Positions 1 through 10,060 of a stretch of DNA of 64,000 nt are shown one piece after another. The stretch comes from Schistocephalus solidus (Eukaryota; Platyhelminthes; Cestoda; Diphyllobothriidea; Diphyllobothriidae), in NCBI GenBank assembly GCA_017591395.1, contig WEDG01001226.1, positions 1 through 64,000 on the forward strand, written 5' to 3'. Positions within the stretch are counted from its first letter, which is position 1. Each line of letters begins with the position of its first letter. Under the pieces are notes generated by a model. The model ran no database searches and was not told the DNA's origin. It worked only from the letters and a program-made list of their open reading frames with translations. The position numbers and the translations under genes were made by a program.

Positions 1-258
1 AAATCGAACCTTTTATTTAACATTTTGATCCCAGTCTATTCACTTCTTACTAATAATCATGAAAAGCTGTGAAATAAATCACCCCCGTGTGAGGTATGCG
101 ATTCAAATATTTCCAACATCACTCGATATGAACCAATAATATTGTCGTCCAAAGCAATAAGGAATGCCATTCTCCATGCTTGAAGTTGCTGACTATTTAT
201 GTTTTGGTTTCTTTCATTTCCTTGCACTATTTTTTAGTTTTTCTGACAGTATTTTCGA
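1..258. other. Left-edge noncoding sequence
   Basis: No coding signal, repeat or RNA gene recognised. It borders the microsatellite that starts at 259. Confidence 0.5.
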
Positions 259-507
259 CTTCTTCTTCTTCTTCTTCTTCTTCTCTTCTTTTCTTCTCTT
301 CTTCTTCTTCTTCTTCTTCTTCTTCTTCTTCTTCTTCTTCTTCTTCTTCTTCTTCTCTTCTTCTTCTTCTTCTTCTTCTTCTTCTTCTTCTTCTGTTCTT
401 CTCATCATCATCATCATCCTCATCATCTTCCTTCTTCTTCTTCTTCTTCTTCTTCTTCTTCTTCTTCTTCTTTCTTCTTTCTCTTTCTTCTTCTTCTTCT
501 TCTTCTT
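259..507. repeat. Compound CTT/CAT microsatellite
   Basis: A long run of TTC/CTT triplets, uninterrupted pyrimidine from about 259 to 394, is broken by a short CAT block (about 402-426) and then resumes to about 507. All three frames stay open and give runs of Ser, Phe, Leu (or Glu, Lys, Arg on the other strand), which is an artefact of the triplet period. The purine/pyrimidine asymmetry and mirror symmetry would suit a triplex (H-DNA) structure; that is inference. Confidence 0.97.
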
Positions 508-2094
508 TTATTATAAATCACGCCTGTCTAGAGTTGAGAACAATTTATATGTTTTAATACAAGGCCCTTCTTTAGCTTTCAAAAAGCTTTGCTATTTTCT
601 TGACAAATCTGAATTATCCTTCACTCTTTTCGCAATTTTTCCCTTCAGAACCAAACTAAGGCTAAAATAAGGTCTCCACATTTCTGTCATAGCTGCCATC
701 GAACTCAGCGCATATTTGATGATTGTTTGGGTTCTTCTTAAGTCCCGATAGAATGAGATAATTACTAGCTCTGGTCAATCCTTGATGAAAAATACATACC
801 CTAGGTCTATGCATGAGTGGTTTTATGTCGTTCCTAAAGTGCCGCAAAATACAATTCCCCAAGGTCATGTTAGTGGGCTGAAGCAATCCTGGGTTTATTG
901 TGTGATTAAATAGTGTACAAGCTTGTGGGTGTTTTTTCGTTTCATTCTTTGATCTTGTAAACCCATGTACCGTCTTTTGAAGGATATCTGATCAATGACC
1001 TTTATGGTTGAGGTACCTATATACATTTTCTGAACGTGCGCCTGACAGTTTTGCTGTGATATCTACCAAGTTCTGCTCCACTGATCGCAATTGTCCCGCG
1101 TAGCTTTGCTGCCATTTGCGTGGCCCCAAAATTTATGTCGAAGTATGAAGCCAAAATGAACTCACATTATTACCTTGAAATGTGTGTAGCAACCACGCCG
1201 TTTTTGGATGAAATTTAGGTGTAATTCCTTTATTTTCACATCGCGGATCACGACTAACTACCAGTTTTTGCTTACCATAGGAATTAATTGGCTTATTCCG
1301 ACATGCTCGCCAATATTGATCAAAGGGTAATAGCTAGGAGTGCAGAAACAATTTGCTGCAACATTTACATTGTGCCGGTTTCATTCCTGTTGCACGTATA
1401 TACCACCCAGCATTACGTAATCCTGCAAGCGATATTTCGTTAACCCTTAGGCACCAACGTGGGTTCAGCATTGTGAATTACATGAGCCAGCGGGTTGGCA
1501 GAGGAAAGAAACAGTCTTGGTTCTGTAAATCTTGCTTTTGCGCAGCTATTTTTATGGAAATCCTTCATGCCTCGCGAAAGCCGCCCATTTTGCATTAATG
1601 GCCACGTGTTTGACTTTTTGATTCTAACGGCATATATCATGTTCTTCTCTGGGGTAAGTGATTTGTTCACATTTGTTCTCTGCCGTCCACCAGTGCACAA
1701 CATCAGTTTATTTCAACACCGCGCTGCTAGCTCACTGTCGTTATAAAAAGTGCCCAGTGTAGCCCTGTTGCCATGTTACGTGAATATCCAGGACATGACA
1801 CGCCGAGGTCTTCGCCAGTATTGTTTTAAACCTGAGTGTAAAATTACTCGCTGCTTCTATTTGTACATTATTAATGTAGCGGCCGAAGACTCTCGAGTTT
1901 GGCATACACGGGCGATAGTAACGCACCTGTAGTCGTTATAAGTTGGTGCGCGTACTGAACATGGTCTCTAAGCACCATGCCTATCACTCAAACGTTACGG
2001 TCATTAAAATAAACCACAAAAATTTATGAAATGAGTTCTACTTTTAAGAAGGACATAAACGGATGAAAGGATGCAATAGAAAATAAGGAAGGGG
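508..2094. other. Noncoding sequence, nothing recognised
   Basis: Only short open frames (60-87 codons) on both strands, overlapping one another, without recognisable motifs or a coherent exon-intron pattern. I see no RNA gene or element ends here. Confidence 0.4.
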
Positions 2095-2400
2095 GCGTTA
2101 CATGTAGATATGTCCCGTATGGAGTGGGAGGAATTCTGTCATGTCCGTTGGATAACCGATGGAAAGTGCAGCGCTGTGGGCAACTACAGGTTCGGGACGA
2201 GGGAATGCTGATTTTGAGCGTAACAACGGATACGATGTATGGCGACGATAAACCGTGGGAATGGAGGTCAGCGTTTGAGAGTGGAAGGGAGCACCGGCAT
2301 ATTCACCGACATTCGATCACTCCGACTCCTCCGGGTTCGCGTCACAAGTCAGTCTTCAATCCACGTAAACAACCACTTCGGTCTCTTTGATGCGTTACAT
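2095..2400. mobile_element. Candidate solo LTR or inserted GC-rich block
   Basis: A GC-rich segment of about 290 bp lies between two exact copies of GCGTTACAT (2095-2103 and 2392-2400). Read on the minus strand the repeated unit is ATGTAACGC, so the block begins TGTAACGC and ends just before a second TGTAACGC, which is what an LTR or LTR-LTR junction beginning with TG could look like. No gag or pol sequence is next to it. A chance direct repeat or target-site duplication around another insert is equally possible. Confidence 0.3.
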
Positions 2401-2950
2401 TAGGCTGAAAATAGGCCATAATTATTCAGTCCCTACCATATATAACAATTGCACGAGGGTTGATGCATTTACTACGTATGAAGGTCGAAAACGGTCCCCG
2501 TGGGTAAATTCAGGATAGTTTTTGCGTACCGTTATCATTCAGAAGTGGGAAGGACTAGAAGTACCATATTCTAAGGTCTATCATGGTTGGGTCTTTTTCC
2601 GAAATATATTTTCACTATCGAATCGAGGCGATCCGTTCTGGCTCAAAAGCCCGCTTCTACCTGGTAATTTAGTTATGGTTAATCGGTCAACTTTTAGCCA
2701 TCTTTTAATACTTTGTGATCCTTACCTTTTATTTTCTTTGTTATTACCAGGCGAAACAAACTAAATAAGGCGTTCCCGGCGTTTGGGTAAGTTCTGAGGA
2801 CCTCTTAAATATGTCAATTTGCTGTTTCTCAAGGAAAAATTAACAAAATTTAATTTTTAAAACTCTATTGCTTGGCATCTAACTTTCACCCCTTTCTGTG
2901 AACTTCTAGATTATTTCTGAACTCCGTCGTCTTAAACGATATTCCTTCTA
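2401..2950. other. Sequence upstream of the zinc-finger gene
   Basis: No exon that would extend the zinc-finger gene upstream is evident. An open frame of 80 codons at 2522-2764 has no recognisable domain. Any promoter must lie here or further left, but I cannot point to a motif. Confidence 0.35.
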
Positions 2951-2973
2951 TATCTTCATTATTTCTTTTATAG
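2951..2973 (+). promoter_or_regulatory. Splice acceptor just before the start codon (cis or SL trans-splicing)
   Basis: A pyrimidine-rich tract ends in TTTTATAG at 2973, 18 nt before the ATG at 2992. An in-frame TGA sits two codons upstream of that ATG. This arrangement fits either a 5'UTR intron or a spliced-leader trans-splice site; flatworms use both. The sequence alone does not separate them. Confidence 0.4.
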
Positions 2974-2991
2974 TTTTTCAACTTCTGAACA

Positions 2992-3731
2992 ATGTCTTGT
3001 CATGCAGTGAACGATAACGATATCCTGACAACTGAAGAATCGAGCAATTTGATCTTTAAAATTAAGCCAGAATATTTGCAGCATAAACTTGCAGGTGTGT
3101 TTGCCCGCCCATCATTCCTATTTTCTTTACCTTCTTTGCGGCCCTCTGACACGGATAATGCCACTAAAAATGCTTAATTTTGCCTCATTTAATAGACCCA
3201 AAAATTGAGTACGACCCGGAAACGCCCGACCTGCTAGGCACTGGCGTTCTGCGACCGGATCCACTTTCCTTAAAGCCAGAACCATTCGAAAACTCCACAA
3301 CGTCTTATCGACCACCGAGGAAGCTCACAGGTTCTCAGGTAAAAACATAACAACTTGAGCAATGCAGCGTTCTCTTTACAGTCTAAGCAGTTCTAGAAGC
3401 ATTTAGCGGTGCCCACATCACGGAAAAATTTCCAACCTCAAATAACTCTGGACTTTAAGCGAAAAACTGTAATTAAGATACATTTTAAGCTCAGTTATTT
3501 ATCCTCAGCGTTTTATTTTTTTGACCGATATTGTCCTTTTCACGAATTAAGGCGAAAGTTTGCATAAATAAAGAAAAAGAAGGCTTCTCGCTTGCCTTTA
3601 TTTCCAATTTTGCGGTTGAGATTTCAAAGTTTTGTTCAATTCCAGGTCTCCGCAAGTGCTCCGAGTGCAATCTGAAGTTTTGGACCCCGATCAGCATGCT
3701 TGAACACATGGAGCAACGGCACTTAGGGTAA
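2992..3731 (+). CDS. Small C2H2 zinc-finger protein, three exons
   Basis: Proposed join 2992-3094, 3196-3330, 3646-3731, giving 107 residues. Exon 1 starts at ATG (in-frame TGA two codons before) and ends LQHKLA plus one base at GCAG|GTGTGT. A 101-bp intron with a T-rich end (TTTAATAG) leads to exon 2, which completes an Asp codon in frame and continues acidic and proline-rich (PKIEYDPETPDLLG, then RPDPLSLKPEPF). Exon 3 carries one C2H2 finger: CSEC, 12 residues, H, 4 residues, H (about 3657-3722), then LG and TAA. The second junction is ambiguous: CACAG|GTTCTC at 3331 joins TTCCAG|GT at 3646 in phase, while the stronger donor CTCAG|GTAAAA at 3339 needs an acceptor at 3630 or 3657. GTAACT at 3728 could be another donor, so the gene may continue. 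I do not recognise the family; a single finger plus acidic linker suggests a nucleic-acid-binding or regulatory protein, which is inference. Confidence 0.6.
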
Positions 3732-4639
3732 CTGACTCCAAATTAACTTTAATGTCCATCTGAGTAACAATTTGTCGAAATAGACAGGCCTCTAGTTTAC
3801 GAACAGCCTACGTTTTAAATGCCATCCCTCAAGGTTTCACGTGCCTAATTTGGGACTTCCGCCTGGGCTTACCGTCATTGCTCTATCCAATACCTTCGTT
3901 ATTTTTAACTCCAAACCAGTTGGAAGGGTGTGCTATGACGCGCTTTTTAGTCCGTTGAATTTTCGATACTTTGAGCGCCATTAGACATCTAGTTTTATTT
4001 GTAGAGTGATCTGATAGGGATCTCTCAATGACGGCTATATATAAGGCCGCCCATTTATCATTGTAACCTCTGAATTGATTCTCACCTTACAGAGTTTTGA
4101 TTTCCGCTCGACGCCGCTGCCTATGTGTCTCCCATCTCTTTCGGTTGCCTTGTCAGGATGTTGGCATGACATAAACATGTCGTTAACACCGTTTGGTTTG
4201 CTAATTCATCAAAGTAAAATGGAACCTGCTGCTGACTTGCGGCTCTTTGCTTTGGAACCGTTTGGAACAAAGTAGTTAATTCTATAACCCTCAAGTCCTG
4301 TCTTGGATGGCCTATTCGCAACCCATGCGTCCTGACAGCGCATACCATTGCGCCCTGACTACTCGGAATTTCTTCAAAAAGTTGGTGATGGCTTTCTGTT
4401 TTGATTTTGTAGGCGTTGGTGTTTCCTCTATCTTCAAGACTAGGCGACGAAAGAAGAGGTCAGTTCCAGAAACGGATGAATCCACCAGGCGAGCTTATGT
4501 TTTCTTAAATTTAATGAGGTCATGTTGCCTGTCCGGCCAACGATGAGCCAAACGATGCCAGTCAGTAATTGACGCCATCGCGGAAGCCGAAGGCGTCGTT
4601 AATAGGCGGTATAGTAGCTGGCAGAATACTTATACTCGT
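3732..4639. other. Gene-poor stretch, probably including the LINE 3' flank
   Basis: Open frames of 66-79 codons on both strands (4075-4275, 4307-4546) have no recognised domain. The part next to 4640 lies where the 3' untranslated tail of the minus-strand LINE should be. No polyadenylation signal for the zinc-finger gene was identified with confidence. Confidence 0.35.
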
Positions 4640-6050
4640 TAGCGTCTGCGATCATGTGTGATGGCTAAACGCCCCTCGATTTTGTCAGGCATTGTACCTC
4701 TCCACGTCTGGCGATCTGCGGCAGTAAACATGGATCAGTTCAGTCCATTCTCTTCGCCAACGATGGAGGCTGAATATCGAAGGCCCAAGAATCACTTCAA
4801 TGTCTTGGCGAACTGTATCGAGCTAAGTTTTGAGCTGAGCCCCCTCTTCTACGCCTCCAAATGGGTAGCGGTGCCGGATCGAGGCGGTACCATTGAGCCT
4901 TCATGAGGTTGACGCTGAAGAACGTCCAAGCCACCTGGTTGTCCTTCTGAATTGGTTGGCATATAATTGCGATGTTGTCGCAGCGAGTGCGGACTGTGTC
5001 CTTTGAGACGAAGCTCGTGTAATTTCACTCTTGAAGGATGGTCCTCAGGCACTTTTTGTTCATCTTCCATGCAGATAGCCCAGTATTCACAACCATAGAG
5101 AAGGACAGACCGGATGGATACACCGTAAATGCGAATCTTTTGTAGCGCTGGAAATGTCGCATCAGTTCCATAGGCCATTTCGCTTGAGGAAACCCGATGG
5201 GCGGCATTGATTCAATTCTTCCATTCGGTCACGGCCTCGCTCCAAGGTCTTTTAAACAGTCTATTTCTTCGCTAACAGTCATAAATCCGCAATCATACCT
5301 CTCTGGTCAGGGATGCAGCTCAAAAATAATTTGCCTCCCCCAGAATTTATGGATAAGACGACAGAAGTAGCGATCTCATTCATCCGTGATACCACTAGAC
5401 GATAGATCACCAAACTGGACGTCAGTATGGTGATATACTCAGTGTAGTAAGTAAAGGCGATATCATCTGCATAGTCGAGATCAGTCAGCCAGCGTTCGCG
5501 CAAGTTCAGCACCATCCTTCTTCATGTAGGGCCCTATGGAGAATCCAGTTATCAGCCTAGTTGAAAAAGAATTGGCAACAGAATACAACCTTTGTCAGAC
5601 CAGTAACGTTATTATTCCAGCGATTGAAGATTCTCCTTGTGAGTCACCACAACCGACAGTGCTTGTTACTTCCCAGAATGTGTTTGTTATTTGGCTAGAT
5701 GATCTTCATGACAGACACAGAAGCAGGGTTTTGAGAGGAGACCAGAAAAGATAGTGATAACTGGGGAACGACTACGGGTCAAGGTTTTCGTACTGTTACC
5801 CAGAATGCTCCATTCACGACCGAGTCCAAAGCATCATGCAGGTGGGACATGCCAATGTGGTTTTTCTTGCTGATAGATCGAGTTGCATGGATTAATGTCG
5901 CGTAGTTCTTCGGCTCGGATTATGTTGATCAATGTACCGTTGTGCCGTCTGCGCTGCTGCTGCTGTTTCGAAGGATGTGGACTCTGTGCCAGAAGACCAA
6001 TACCAGCCCGGTAGGAATACATTTGGGGCGGGCTTTGGACTTTAGCAGCA
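4640..6050 (-). mobile_element. Decayed LINE (non-LTR retrotransposon), RT and C-terminal region
   Basis: Reading the minus strand from high to low coordinates, RT landmarks appear in the expected order across several frames. A helix-like DALDSVVNGAFW (about 5801-5835) matches the usual A-F-D-S-V-x-R-x-x-L-W block. DKGCILLPILF (about 5565-5600) matches RQGCxLSPxLF. LTDLDYADD follows, with YADD at 5462-5473. Then come RSVLLYGCEYWA (about 5080-5109), CLRTIL (about 5035) and, near 4850-4880, DPAPLPIWRRRRG. The tail down to 4640 resembles the end of this LINE ORF. Frameshifts and stops break every segment, so it is dead. The layout is that of the endonuclease-RT LINEs common in flatworms; RTE versus CR1-type placement is unresolved. 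An upstream endonuclease domain was not found. Confidence 0.82.
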
Positions 6051-7190
6051 TTGCATTTTTCATCATTCCACTTTTATAGAAAGCAGGGGCGGTTAGAGCG
6101 AGCTAGGTTGTCCATGCATGTGGAAGATCAAACTGTTTTCGACCTTTATAAGACGAATTCTTGTAGTTACGTCTGAAACATGAGTCTGATGAAACGGGTT
6201 ACATCTCCGCGGATTTTATCTTGGCGTAGACAGGGAGAATATTTTGAGAGGAGTTTTCACGTTTGCAGCGTATAGTCGACATCTAACTTTCACTCTGGCT
6301 CGCGGATCTCGAACACACAGAAGGAGAAATGACGCCAGGCTGGGGTTGTTGCTGCGTCTGACGGGACCCAGCCTCACATTCGTTCGATAGAGGCCGACGT
6401 CCTCGCTGAAGATAAGAACCGCGTAAACTACAAGTTGCTCGAGTCGTAATTGTCTGACCCGCAGTCAAATGGGGTAAGTACAGGCACTTGTCTCCGCCCC
6501 TCCCGCGGAGACTTTGACTCGGGAGAGAAGTTAGCCCCGGAATGCGCACTGCACCCGCTGCGGTGAACGATGCGCCAAATCACCGCGACCTTATCACGTC
6601 AGCACCAGTGAGGAAATGGTGATGAATGCGGGAAACCGCCACTTTGATAGGTGTGCAGGGCATAGCAACTGCCCTCCTGTGCCTCTATCTGCGACTATCG
6701 AGTGAGAATCCACTGTGCTCACTTTCTTCATCTTCAGCCGCCTTTGTGTTTGTTGTCTTACCACTGAAAACATGGTGCCACTGATTTGGGCGAATGAGAT
6801 AGATGCCGCCCATGTTTCCTCAACGAAACAGCACTGGTGCGTTAGACACAACTGCTTCTTTACAGTGTGTGGTATTCGCACCACGTGCTCCTGATGCTCT
6901 GCTGCGTATGGGTGTGTCACCTGCTTCCTCGCTCCACCTCTTTCTGGTTTCTTTTAGAAGCGATCCATTTTAGGCGGTTTTCGTTTCCTACTTCATATTT
7001 TTCCGACCATTATTGTGCGAGCAGTTCAGCCGCAAACTGAACCAACTCTCTTCCATCGACGCCCGCTGAAAAATACTCCAGTCCGTTTTTGTGTTCAATT
7101 TTGAATGTGCATACTTTGGCACTTTTCCTGTGCAAACACAAGTCTGAGTTGTGGCTTGTGGTCAGATACCTTGCATCCTCTTGTTTTTAA
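6051..7190. other. GC-rich noncoding stretch upstream of the LINE fragment
   Basis: Relatively GC-rich. Minus-strand open frames of 88 codons (6283-6549, with a short QQQPQP segment) and 108 codons (6594-6920) have no domain I recognise. They could be the untranslated or N-terminal part of the adjacent LINE, or unrelated sequence. No host exon structure was found. Confidence 0.35.
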
Positions 7191-7191
7191 C

Positions 7192-7338
7192 TCTCCTCCT
7201 CCTCCTCCTCCTCCTCCCTCCTCCTCCCTCCTCCTCCTCCTCCCTCCCTCCTCCTCCTCCCTCCTCCTCCTCCTCCCTCCTCCTCCTCCCTTCTTCTCTC
7301 TTCTTCTTCTTCTTCTTCTTCTTCTTCTTCTTCTTCTT

Positions 7339-7369
<31 letters not shown>

Positions 7370-7615
7370 TCCTTCTTCTTTCTTCGTCTTTTATTTTGTT
7401 TGTTCTTCCACCCTTTTCACCACTCACCACCACCACCACCACCACCACCTCACCACCACTCACCACCACCACCACCACCCTCACCCTACCACCAATCACC
7501 ACCACCAATTCTCACACCACCTCACCACATCCACTCACTACCTCACCATCTCCGCCACCACCACCACTCACAACTACACCCTCCCTCCTCTCATCATCAT
7601 CAGCATTAGTATCAG
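7192..7615. repeat. Compound CTC/CTT/CAC microsatellite
   Basis: CTC-rich triplets (about 7192-7290) pass into CTT-rich triplets (about 7291-7390) and then CAC/ACC-rich triplets (about 7424-7565), ending in a short CAT run near 7593-7604. About 190 nt from 7192 contain only C and T on the plus strand. The 137- to 217-codon open frames here encode Ser/Leu/Pro/Thr or Arg/Glu/Gly runs and are artefacts of the repeat. Confidence 0.97.
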
Positions 7616-7619
7616 CATC

Positions 7620-8570
7620 AAACTCCTTCTTTCAAGTGTTAAGTGGGTGTCAGGGTCGTATTGAAGAGTACCAGTGGACGACTGATTTGTTATGCAGCTC
7701 CTCCTCTCTTTCTTGGCGTTTCTGCTATTTTAGCCCCGCAGATGGAAGTCCACAGTAGGATCAGCTTTCTACCGCATTTCCGAAGAAAGGGCCATGCAGC
7801 ATTGCCAAAATTTCCCTCAAATCTCGTCTGTAGTGCAGACACCCCGCTGCGGACTCGAAGTGTGCAGGATGTTAAATGTTCCTTCGCTGGATTTGAAGCA
7901 CCCAAGTCCTCAGTTTGTCCCCTGGTGTTTGCTCCGATGATTTCCGCGCTCTTCGTGTAATTTCGCATTTCTCCCAGGATTTAATTCTAATGCGCGTTAG
8001 TTCAGCTTAAACCTAAGTGGTTTTTCTAAAACGCATGTTTCGAGTTCTTTATTGTTCCCACCCATTTGTCTACTAATAACTGCTTTTGACTAGTTTCATA
8101 GGGTATCTTGGGCGTAGCTGCACGTTGGTCCTATCAAAGAACTTATTCCATCTTTTTTAAAAAACTCCCCAAGTTATATTTAAGATTATCCTATTTGAAA
8201 ACCATTTTTGGCTCTTTTTTCGCAAGTTCATAATTTTCTCCTGTTCGCCTTTTCTTATAGTATCTGCATCAATGTCAATTGTGGATGCAAACAGCTGTTG
8301 AATGCCTACTTACTACAGCAAAGTTCATTATGTTTTTAATTTTCTTTAAATAGTAGTTATCTTCCTTTTTCTCCTTCTCAACTTCTACAAGCACCGTATG
8401 CATTTGCATCTTAAAAAAGGTTTCTGCATGTCAGAGATTACTTTAGATAGATTGAATGAAGAGAAACTGCGCGTTTCCGGAGATGTAGTTAATGAAGCTA
8501 GTTATGGTGCGAAATTTCTTTTTGGCTGGGCGAGTAACTTAACCTAAGTGTGATTAAACTCATAGCTCCC
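7620..8570. other. Noncoding stretch between microsatellite and SINE
   Basis: Overlapping open frames on both strands at 7643-7968 (105 and 92 codons) have no recognised motif and cannot both be real. The remainder is T-rich, with no element ends recognised. Confidence 0.35.
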
Positions 8571-8575
8571 GGTGG

Positions 8576-8657
8576 GGCCTCGTAGCTCAGTTGGCTAGAG
8601 CCTTGGCTGTACTTAAGCCTTTCCCTTGCTGGCGTGGGTTTGAATCACACCGAGGTC
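8576..8657 (+). mobile_element. tRNA-derived SINE head (class II tRNA-like)
   Basis: An 82-nt tRNA-like fold. A 7-bp acceptor stem pairs GGCCTCG with CGAGGTC (one G-T). The D arm has GCTC/GAGC and contains an intact A box, TAGCTCAGTTGG. The anticodon region pairs GGCT/AGCC. About 14 nt form a long variable region, and the T arm GTGGG-TTTGAAT-CACAC has one mismatch and serves as B box. Length and variable arm resemble Ser/Leu tRNAs. A related sequence lies on the minus strand at 55.7 kb, sharing 34 of 37 positions over the variable and T arms, so this is a dispersed tRNA-derived repeat and not a likely functional tRNA. Confidence 0.6.
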
Positions 8658-8659
8658 AA

Positions 8660-9540
8660 CGAGTTTTTCACAAGTGGTTCAAAGAAATTATTTAAATCTG
8701 CCAAAATCCTTTACAAATTGTAAAAGTGTTTCAACCGAAAAAAATTATACTTTCTTGGCTTATGACATTTGGCAAGGCCGTAATCTTATGCCATTATTTT
8801 TAATAAAAGAAAACGTTTGTGTATGTTTTCCAAAAAATATATTTCCCTTTATTAAAATGCTAATATAATTCTGCGATTAATATTATATATGTATTCAATT
8901 TTCCAGAGTATATTTTATGCGGACGCTTGGAAAACGAACACGGCTGAAATATATTAGGATTATGCAGCACAATAATTTTTTATTAAAACCCTAGTTAAGT
9001 TATCTTTTTTGCACTTAGCTTAATATTTTGACTGGCATTTCAGGATAAGAACATTTACTGAAGATGAGAATGTATCACGTGTCCGGAACTCCAAACATCC
9101 ATAATATTTGAATGTGCCTGCATGTCTGAAAATGTACATTATTTGCCCTGTCGATGTTGTCTATACCATATTAGAAGACAGCGATATCCTGGGCAGCATT
9201 CACTGCCATTATAATCTTCCATTAGATATTGGTAAGTTCCCTACGTGGTATGTGAACCATGAGGTTAAACGATGCAGATGGGTCATCGTTTTTAACCATG
9301 CATTCTTTTTGCTGATGAATCACTTAGTTACTGCAATACGTGTGGCAAATGTGGCGTCAAACATGTCAAAAGAATGTGCATGCCATGTAGGACGCCTTTT
9401 TATCCAGACATCACCCTTAACAGCACGTTTAACACCAGATTACGTTCGAAAAATTCGTCGAATAAAAAATCTAGCCCTATCAACAAAGAAAATAATGTAA
9501 GAAAATTATTGAGCCATTGATACGGTTATAAAAAATTAAA
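8660..9540. other. AT-rich stretch with an unassigned 130-codon open frame
   Basis: An ATG-started frame at 9108-9500 (+) is the longest open frame in the window that is neither low-complexity nor retroelement-derived. Its middle is hydrophobic (FNHAFFLLM) and its end is basic (RKIRRIKNLALSTKKIM). I recognise no domain, there is no supporting splice structure, and chance in AT-rich DNA is plausible. Confidence 0.3.
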
Positions 9541-10060
9541 TAAATTAATGTCATTCAGATTCCTGAGTACATCTAGTTCAATACTAATGGGTAGGATTGT
9601 CTAATTGAATATCAAGCAGAATTGAACAGTGAGCAAGTTGGCAAGGGCATCTGAGGATTCATAACTAGGAGAGGGTTGCAGGCGAAAAACACATTGGATA
9701 GATTTATCATGCTTGAGTTGATGACCATTATCTGACGACCATGCTGAGACATGGTCCAGACAATCATTCAAAGACTAGATATAGGTCTGATTTTTAAAAT
9801 GATTGCCAAGAACCCTATCGTAGGCCTATTTTATATGCAAACAGTTATTTTGTGATCTCATATCGTCAGTGTAGAGAGAGAAAAGGTGAGGGGATAGGAT
9901 GGCACCTTGAACAACACCATGGTTGTTATGAAGGACCGCAGATTTCCGCCTGCTGGAGAAAACCCGACAGAAGAGTTACACGCGGATGCTTTGTTAGGAA
10001 GGAGATAACGAGGGATGGTGTTGAAGGTACAGGAGTAGTCGGGAAATGCATATAAGTTCG
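9541..10060 (-). mobile_element. Decayed LINE RT fragment, CR1/Jockey-like
   Basis: On the minus strand, FNTIPRYLLPNK (about 9985-10025) corresponds to the A-F-N-T-I-P block of RT. After a frameshift, GVVQGAILSPHLFSLYTDD (about 9862-9925) matches the x-P-Q-G-x-x-L-S-P-x-L-F-S-L-Y-x-x-D block. AYDR followed by LGNHFKNQ stands where YADD and its strand are expected (about 9815-9835). LDHVSAWSSDNG and DKSIQCVF (about 9700-9760) match the next conserved region. Stops and at least one frameshift show it is inactive. This is a different LINE family from the one at 4.6-6.05 kb. Confidence 0.78.

Noticed and set aside
164..670. Long open frames rich in Ser, Phe, Leu or Lys/Glu
   Set aside because: They are the three-frame translation of a CTT/CAT microsatellite; an uninterrupted triplet repeat has no stops on its own.
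4849..5515. Host protein-coding exons on the minus strand
   Set aside because: The frames are RT and C-terminal pieces of a LINE, split by stops and frameshifts.
7095..7758. Open frames of 137-217 codons with Pro/Ser/Thr/His runs or Arg/Glu runs
   Set aside because: Same artefact over the CTC/CTT/CAC microsatellite; both strands are open at once.
8576..8657. Functional tRNA gene
   Set aside because: Mismatched T stem, weak anticodon arm, mixed class I/II features and a related copy at 55.7 kb favour a tRNA-derived repeat.
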